Part shown: in pieces, positions 59,138 through 64,000 of the stretch
How positions within the stretch are numbered: position 1 is the stretch's first letter
Layout of the letters: each line of letters begins with the position of its first letter
From: Oceanicaulis sp. HTCC2633
GTDB taxonomy: Bacteria > Pseudomonadota > Alphaproteobacteria > Caulobacterales > Maricaulaceae
DNA length: 64,000 nt
NCBI RefSeq assembly: GCF_000152745.1
Contig: NZ_CH672428.1
Location: forward strand, 2,323,425-2,387,424
Reading direction: 5' to 3'
Notes under the pieces: generated by a model
Told to the model about the DNA's origin: nothing
Databases searched by the model: none
The model's input: the letters and a program-made list of their open reading frames with translations, nothing else
Position numbers and translations under genes: made by a program

Positions 59138-60664
59138 CTAACCCGGAAACGCCACCCCACTAATCAGGCTGCTCACCAGCGCGATCAGAGGCGCGGCGAC
59201 CAGATTGATGCGGAAGCCGGCCTTGATCATCTGGGTCATGCTGGCCGCGCCAGACGCGTAGACAATGGCGTTGGGCGCGGTGGCGACCGGCAGCATGAAG
59301 GCGCAGCTCGCCGACAGGGCCACGGGCACGATCAGGTGTTCGGGCGGCACGCCGGCCGAGATGGCGACCGCGCCCAGCACCGGCAGGAAGCCCGAGATCG
59401 TCGCGACGTTCGAGGTCAGCTCGGTCAGGAACACCACGATGAAGGCGAGGATCAGAACGGTCAGCGGCAGGGGCAGGCTGGCCACCCACTCAAGGTGTGA
59501 GCCGATCCATTCCGCGAGCCCTGTCGCCTGAATGGCCGCGGCCAGTGACAGGCCGCCGCCGAACAAGAGGATCACTTCCCAAGGCAGCCGCTTGGCGCTC
59601 TCCCAGTCCATCAGGGCCTGACCCTTGCCGGACTTGCCGCCGGCGGGGATCAGGAACATGGCGAGCGCGCCCGCCATCGCGATCTGGGCATTGCCCAGGC
59701 TCAGCGTGATCGGAAATTCAAGCTGGGTGCTGATCCAGGCCAGCAGGGGATTCCAGCCAAAGCTGATATCGGGCTGGCCGATCAGAAAACCGGGCAGCAC
59801 CCGGCCCATCCACAGGATCGCCACCACGCCAAAGGCCAGCGCGACCCGCAGCTCGGGCGTGGTCATGCGGCCCAGTTCCGCCTTGTGCTGGAGGATGATC
59901 TCGCGCCCGGCCTCATTGGGGGCGTGGCCATCGACCCGGAACACCCATTTGGTGAGGATCAGCCACATGGACGGGATGATCAGAAGGGCGGCGGGCAGGC
60001 CGAGCATCATCCATTGGGGAAAGCTGATGACCGAGCCGTATTCGCGCTGCATGAAGCCCATGGCGATCAGGTTTGTGGGCGTGCCGACCGGCGTCATGAT
60101 CCCACCGACCGACGCCGAATAGGCGACAGCGAGCGCTAGCGCCGGGGCGAACTGGCCTGCATCCACGCCTTCATCCTTGAGCGCGTCAGCCACCTTGAGG
60201 GCGATCGGGATCATCATGAGCGTGGTCGCAGTATTTGAGATCCACATCGAGAGGATCGCGGTGGCGGTCATGAAACCGAGCATCATCAGCGCGGGGCGCG
60301 AGCCGAAGGCGGCGACGATATTGAGCGCGATGCGGGTATGCAGATTCCACCGCTCGATGGCGAGGGCGACGATAAATCCGCCCAGCAGCAACATGACGAT
60401 CGGGTCGGCATAAGGGGCGGAGGCGTCGCGCATCCCTAGGATGCCAAAGACGGGAAACAGCGCCAGCGGGACGAGCGCGGTCGCCGCGATGGGAATGGCT
60501 TCACTGGCCCACCAGGCGCCCATCATCAGGGCCAGACTGGCCAGCAGCCAGGCGGACCGGTCCAGCCCTTCGGGCACGGGCAGGAGTTGCAATCCCACCG
60601 CGATCACAAGGCCTGTGATCAGTCCGATCCGTTGACGCATCGCCGACGTGTTCGCCTGGCTCAT
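59138..60664 (-). CDS. DASS-family (SLC13) anion/dicarboxylate symporter
   Basis: About 508 residues from ATG at 60664, with GGAG five bases upstream. Around 12 membrane segments; SNTATTLMMIPIALKVAD and TELTSNVATISGFLPVL are the two SNT-type helix hairpins that bind sodium and carboxylate in VcINDY-like transporters. The segment SASVGGIMTPVGTPTNLIAMG is also typical. Probable substrate: succinate, fumarate or another C4 acid; sulfate is possible for some members. Confidence 0.9.
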   Translation of the reverse strand: MSQANTSAMRQRIGLITGLVIAVGLQLLPVPEGLDRSAWLLASLALMMGAWWASEAIPIAATALVPLALFPVFGILGMRDASAPYADPIVMLLLGGFIVALAIERWNLHTRIALNIVAAFGSRPALMMLGFMTATAILSMWISNTATTLMMIPIALKVADALKDEGVDAGQFAPALALAVAYSASVGGIMTPVGTPTNLIAMGFMQREYGSVISFPQWMMLGLPAALLIIPSMWLILTKWVFRVDGHAPNEAGREIILQHKAELGRMTTPELRVALAFGVVAILWMGRVLPGFLIGQPDISFGWNPLLAWISTQLEFPITLSLGNAQIAMAGALAMFLIPAGGKSGKGQALMDWESAKRLPWEVILLFGGGLSLAAAIQATGLAEWIGSHLEWVASLPLPLTVLILAFIVVFLTELTSNVATISGFLPVLGAVAISAGVPPEHLIVPVALSASCAFMLPVATAPNAIVYASGAASMTQMIKAGFRINLVAAPLIALVSSLISGVAFPG

Positions 60665-60761
60665 CGCGCTCCCCCCTTTGCGGTCTTTCACACAGGTATA
60701 GGGAGGGCGCTTCCGGGATCAATCGAAACCGGAATATCGCCATGACATTTGAGAAAAGGGC

Positions 60762-60962
60762 TTACGCCTTGGGGTCAGCTTTCGAACCGCGCAGCACGAA
60801 GCGACGGTCGCAATAGCCGCACTCGACGAAATCCTCGTCGCCCATTTCATACCAGGTGCGCGGATGGCCCAGAGCGCCGCCGCCGCCGTCGCACATGACG
60901 CGCTTCTGGTCGACCACGATCACTTCGGGGGCGGGCAGGGAGGAGGCGTTGGTGTCGGTCAT
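60762..60962 (-). CDS. Small CHCC zinc-finger protein
   Basis: A 66-residue protein from ATG at 60962 (MTDTNASSLPAPE). Zinc ligands: Cys in VMCDGGGG, His in ALGHPRTWY and two Cys in ECGYCDRRF, the CHCC pattern of the family related to the mitochondrial complex I subunit NDUFS6. Common in Alphaproteobacteria as a small conserved gene; bacterial role unclear. Confidence 0.85.
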   Translation of the reverse strand: MTDTNASSLPAPEVIVVDQKRVMCDGGGGALGHPRTWYEMGDEDFVECGYCDRRFVLRGSKADPKA

Positions 60963-61137
60963 GATGCGCTCTGCCGGTCTGTAAAGAGGGTCCGGTTGAA
61001 GAAGATAGACGGCGTTGCGACATGGACGAGGCCCGCGCACGCCGCTAGGGTCCGCTCCGTCTTAAGACGCGCTGTGTGCAGGCGTCAATTGCGCACGCGC
61101 TCTCCTCCCGTTCCGCTTGCAGACCGTGAGCCCGCCC

Positions 61138-62100
61138 ATGTCACACGCCCAGCCCGAATTCGCCCTTGAAGCCTATGGCCTGAAGAAGACCTATCCCGGC
61201 GGCAAGGGCGCGCCTGCGAAAGAGGCGCTCAAGGGGGTGGACCTGCAGATCCCGCGCGGCTCGATCTTCGGGCTTCTGGGGCCGAACGGGGCGGGCAAAT
61301 CCACCTTCATCAATATCTTTGCGGGCCTTGTGACCAAGTCCTCCGGCACGGCGAAGATCTGGGGCCTGGATATCGACAAGGATCCGCGCCGCGCCCGCGC
61401 CGCGATCGGCGTGGTGCCGCAAGAGCTGAATATGGACGTGTTCTTCACGCCCTATGAGACGCTGGAGCTGATGGCGGGCTTTTACGGCGTGCCGAAAGCC
61501 GAGCGCCGGACCGAGGAAATCCTCGCCGCGCTGGGGCTCGAGGACAAGCGCAACGCCTATGTGCGTCAGCTCTCGGGCGGGATGAAGCGCCGCCTTCTGG
61601 TTGGCAAGGCGCTGGTGCACAACCCGCCTGTGCTGGTGCTTGATGAACCAACAGCCGGCGTGGATATCGAGCTGCGCCGCCAGCTCTGGGATTATGTGGT
61701 CGAACTCAACAAGCTCGGCGTCACCATCGTCCTGACCACGCACTATCTCGAGGAAGCGCAGGAGCTGTGCGACCAGATCGCCATCGTCAATCATGGCGAA
61801 GTCGTCGCCTGCGAGCCCAAGGCGGATCTTCTCAAGCGCATGGACAAGAAGACCCTGGTGATCGAGCCGGTGGAGCCCCTCAAGGCCGTCCCGGCAGGCT
61901 TTGAACAGCAGGAGGCGGTGATCCGCCCTGACGGCTCTCTGGCCATCACCTATCGCTTCGGCGAAGCCTCGGTGGCGGACATGATCGAGACCTATCGCGC
62001 CTCGGGCCAGCGGATCGCCGACCTGCGCACCGAAGAGCCGGATCTTGAGGATGTCTTCCTGGCGCTGACCTATCAGGCGGACGCGAAACAAAGCGCCTGA
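61138..62100 (+). CDS. ABC transporter ATP-binding protein (YadG-like), no adjacent permease
   Basis: About 320 residues from ATG at 61138 (a TTG at 61117 is an alternative). Walker A GPNGAGKST, signature LSGGMKRRLLVGKAL, Walker B VLVLDEPTAGVD and H-loop TTHYLEEAQE are all present. The C-terminal region after 225 is typical of ABC-2 exporter ATPases. The gene that follows is a small two-span protein, not a permease, so the membrane partner must be encoded elsewhere. Substrate unknown. Confidence 0.9.
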   Translation: MSHAQPEFALEAYGLKKTYPGGKGAPAKEALKGVDLQIPRGSIFGLLGPNGAGKSTFINIFAGLVTKSSGTAKIWGLDIDKDPRRARAAIGVVPQELNMDVFFTPYETLELMAGFYGVPKAERRTEEILAALGLEDKRNAYVRQLSGGMKRRLLVGKALVHNPPVLVLDEPTAGVDIELRRQLWDYVVELNKLGVTIVLTTHYLEEAQELCDQIAIVNHGEVVACEPKADLLKRMDKKTLVIEPVEPLKAVPAGFEQQEAVIRPDGSLAITYRFGEASVADMIETYRASGQRIADLRTEEPDLEDVFLALTYQADAKQSA

Positions 62101-62161
62101 TCCGCGATTGCGCACATCGAAAAGTGAAGCCATTTCGCGTTAACCGCGTTAGTCTGGCGTC

Positions 62162-62458
62162 ATGTCCAGATTCTTCACCCGCCTTCTCGCGCTGATCCTG
62201 TCCGGCGCCTTGCTGATCGTCCTTCTGGCCGTCCTGCTCCAGATCAAGCCGGTTGGATTGCCGGGCTGGGGGGTGTTCGCGGCCCTCGCTGCGGGCGCTG
62301 TTCTGGCGCCTTGGGCGTTGTACAAGTTCCTGATGCGCGGCACGCGTCCGAAGGTGACCCCGCGCGACGCCGCCGGCGCGGGCATTGCGGTGGGCATGGG
62401 GCTCGAACATGAGCGTCAGCGTCGGGATGAGGACGATGCGGATCTCGATCTCGACTAG
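62162..62458 (+). CDS. Small two-span membrane protein
   Basis: A 98-residue protein with two membrane segments (about 8-30 and 36-58), a short cytoplasmic part and a very acidic tail (RRDEDDADLDLD). Not recognised. It lies 61 bases after the ABC ATPase on the same strand; codon use is like the neighbours. Confidence 0.6.
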   Translation: MSRFFTRLLALILSGALLIVLLAVLLQIKPVGLPGWGVFAALAAGAVLAPWALYKFLMRGTRPKVTPRDAAGAGIAVGMGLEHERQRRDEDDADLDLD

Positions 62459-62611
62459 TCGTCGGCCACGATGCCGATTTGGCTGATCGCGCTCAATTTC
62501 CGGGCTTGAAGAACTGCGAAAAAGAGTCCCCGCCAGTGCAACCAAACTGCAGGGCGTCAATAATTTCTTTTACATTTTAATGCCTTAGCTCTCTTTCGAG
62601 TCGATCAAAAT

Positions 62612-62631
62612 ATCCCCTTATTGGGGATTTT
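62612..62631 (+). terminator. Putative intrinsic terminator
   Basis: ATCCCC, loop TTATT, GGGGAT, followed by TTT, in an AT-rich stretch upstream of the Ig-like protein gene. It probably ends the ABC ATPase/small membrane protein transcript. The stem is short and the T-run weak. Confidence 0.45.
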
Positions 62632-62703
62632 CATGCCCCTAATTAAACTATAGGCTGTGCGCGCCAGCATCAGACAGGGCGCGCTGTGCGCGTTGGGGGA
62701 ACC

Positions 62704-64000
62704 ATGACCAGCAAACTGATTTTGTCCGTGAAGGGGCTTGTGCTTTTCGCATGGCTTTCGCTCTTCAGCGCCACGGCGCTCGCTCAGGATCTGGGGTCAT
62801 CCCAAAGCATTGATTTTAACGCTGCGGGCTTTCCCGATCCGGCGCTGTTACTTGGCAAGCCCTATGCGAATTCAGGGTTCACCTTTGACTATTCCGGTAA
62901 TCTCTACGGTCTTGACGAGAGTGATGCGCGGCAAGGAAAGCTGTGGGTTCAAAGCGCCACTCAAGATGAAACTTTCACTATCGATTACAGTGGAGACAAT
63001 TTTGATCTGAATTCGTTCATCCTCGTGAACGGATTTTCGACATACAACATTACGGTCAGGGGGTATGACGCCAGCAATTCTGTTGTGGAGACGCAATCCT
63101 TTTCAGTCCCCTCAGGAACGCAAACCATCAGCCTGACCAATTCTGGTTTTAACAACGTAAGATACGTCATCATTACCGCCACCTCGGCCAACGGATTTGA
63201 TGGCAGTTTCTTCGACGATTTCGCGGTCGCTCCTCCCACTGTTCCCGACGTGACCGCACCGCGTGTCACCTCCATTGTACGTCAGACGCCGGCGACAGCG
63301 ATCACCAGCGTGGACTCACTGGTCTTCCGGGTCACCTTTGACGAGGCGGTGCAGAATGTCTCGAGTGCTGATTTCACGGTTACGGGCGTTAGCGGCGCTG
63401 CACTCGGCGTATCTGGCAGTTCAGCCGTCTATGACATTACCGTGTCTGGCGGTGATACGGCCAGCTATACGGGTACGGTCAGCCTCGGTTTTAGAGGCAC
63501 GCAAGACATCGCTGATACCCCGGCAGGCAATACGCTCGTCAACACCACGCCGACGGGCGCCAATGAGAGCTATACGCTGGACAACACAGCGCCCGCCGCG
63601 CCATCCACGCCGGATCTGGACGCGGGGTCTGATACGGGCTCCAGCAACACCGACAACATCACCAATGATACGACGCCGACCTTCACCGGTACGGCGGAGG
63701 CCAATGCCACAGTAACGGTATCCTCCACCCTCAGCGGTCCACTGGGCAGCACCACGGCGGATGGCTCCGGCAACTGGAGCTATACGTCAGGGGTTCTGGC
63801 TGAGGGCGCGCATACGATCACTGCGACGGCCACGGACGCCGCCAGCAATGTGTCTGCCGCGTCCAGCGCGCTGTCGATCACGATCGACACCACAGCGCCG
63901 GATATCACTTCGATCACCCGACTCTCGCCCACCGGGCAGACGATCAGCGCGTCGGCGGCGAATGCGGCTTTCCGGGTGACATATTCCGAGGCGATCGCCG
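62704..64000 (+). CDS. Secreted Ig-like repeat protein (3' partial)
   Basis: The frame from ATG at 62704 is open to the last base of the window (432 codons) and continues beyond. GGGGGA lies four bases before the ATG. A signal peptide (KGLVLFAWLSLFSATALA, cleaved before QD) is followed by a domain of about 150 residues with VNGFSTYNITVRGYD and a jelly-roll-like pattern. Then come Ig-like repeats: VTAPRVTSIVRQTP ... FRVTFDEAV, a domain with TPTFTGTAEANATVTV, and TTAPDITSITRLSP ... FRVTYSEAI, a second copy of the first type. Such proteins are surface adhesins or autotransporter passengers; the C-terminal anchor is not in the window. Confidence 0.85.
   Translation, partial: MTSKLILSVKGLVLFAWLSLFSATALAQDLGSSQSIDFNAAGFPDPALLLGKPYANSGFTFDYSGNLYGLDESDARQGKLWVQSATQDETFTIDYSGDNFDLNSFILVNGFSTYNITVRGYDASNSVVETQSFSVPSGTQTISLTNSGFNNVRYVIITATSANGFDGSFFDDFAVAPPTVPDVTAPRVTSIVRQTPATAITSVDSLVFRVTFDEAVQNVSSADFTVTGVSGAALGVSGSSAVYDITVSGGDTASYTGTVSLGFRGTQDIADTPAGNTLVNTTPTGANESYTLDNTAPAAPSTPDLDAGSDTGSSNTDNITNDTTPTFTGTAEANATVTVSSTLSGPLGSTTADGSGNWSYTSGVLAEGAHTITATATDAASNVSAASSALSITIDTTAPDITSITRLSPTGQTISASAANAAFRVTYSEAIA

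Overview
The window is GC-rich bacterial chromosome and looks alphaproteobacterial, possibly near Maricaulaceae/Hyphomonadaceae. The evidence is the giant NAD-glutamate dehydrogenase C-terminus, a sulfite-reductase operon containing DUF2849 and a DUF934-CysH fusion, and a gene resembling the gene-transfer-agent spike base. No 16S or other marker supports a genus, so the placement is an inference.

Region 1 (1-20,937) is core chromosome, mostly on the minus strand. It holds the end of the glutamate dehydrogenase gene; an ABC exporter followed by a DesK/DesR-type two-component pair, with two TGAC-N4-GTCA palindromes upstream; and a compact operon for assimilatory sulfate reduction (siroheme synthase, DUF2849, sulfite reductase, APS/PAPS reductase, cysteine synthase, ferredoxin-NADP reductase) read away from a divergent LysR regulator. 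Next come a BtuF-like protein, a fused mannose-1-phosphate guanylyltransferase/AGE-type isomerase, a SulP anion transporter, a small phage/GTA-like remnant, and two UDP-sugar genes (UDP-glucuronate 4-epimerase and UDP-glucose dehydrogenase).

Region 2 (20,938-51,844) is a genomic island of about 31 kb integrated at a tRNA-Arg(CCG) gene. A perfect 51-bp direct repeat made from the tRNA 3' half marks both ends, and a tyrosine integrase lies just inside the left end. The left third holds mobility genes (integrase, AlpA-like HTH, a large serine recombinase), unknown genes, a decayed GIY-YIG gene and a MORC-type restriction-modification operon (RHH protein, C5 methyltransferase, GHKL-ATPase/nuclease). 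The middle carries a heavy-metal RND efflux system with its own two-component regulator. The right third is a respiratory and reactive-sulfur/nitrogen stress module: cytochrome c'-like protein, DsrE-like protein, ferritin-like protein, a second SulP, a sulfide:quinone-oxidoreductase-like flavoprotein, a persulfide-dioxygenase-like hydrolase, a CioAB-type bd oxidase with its DUF2474 peptide, a 1-Cys peroxiredoxin and an NsrR-like Rrf2 regulator. I found the same 23-bp inverted repeat (half-site AAGTNGYAT) upstream of three of these transcription units, which suggests an island-borne NsrR-like regulon.

Region 3 (51,845-64,000) is core chromosome again: the intact tRNA-Arg, a stand-alone receiver, a THUMP-type rRNA methyltransferase, SerB, a 2OG-Fe(II) oxygenase, a ParD-like/methionine-aminopeptidase pair behind a 32-bp palindrome, DNA polymerase I, a DASS carboxylate transporter, a zinc-finger protein, an ABC ATPase without an adjacent permease, a small membrane protein and the start of a secreted Ig-like repeat protein that runs off the end. 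No CRISPR array or rRNA gene was seen.
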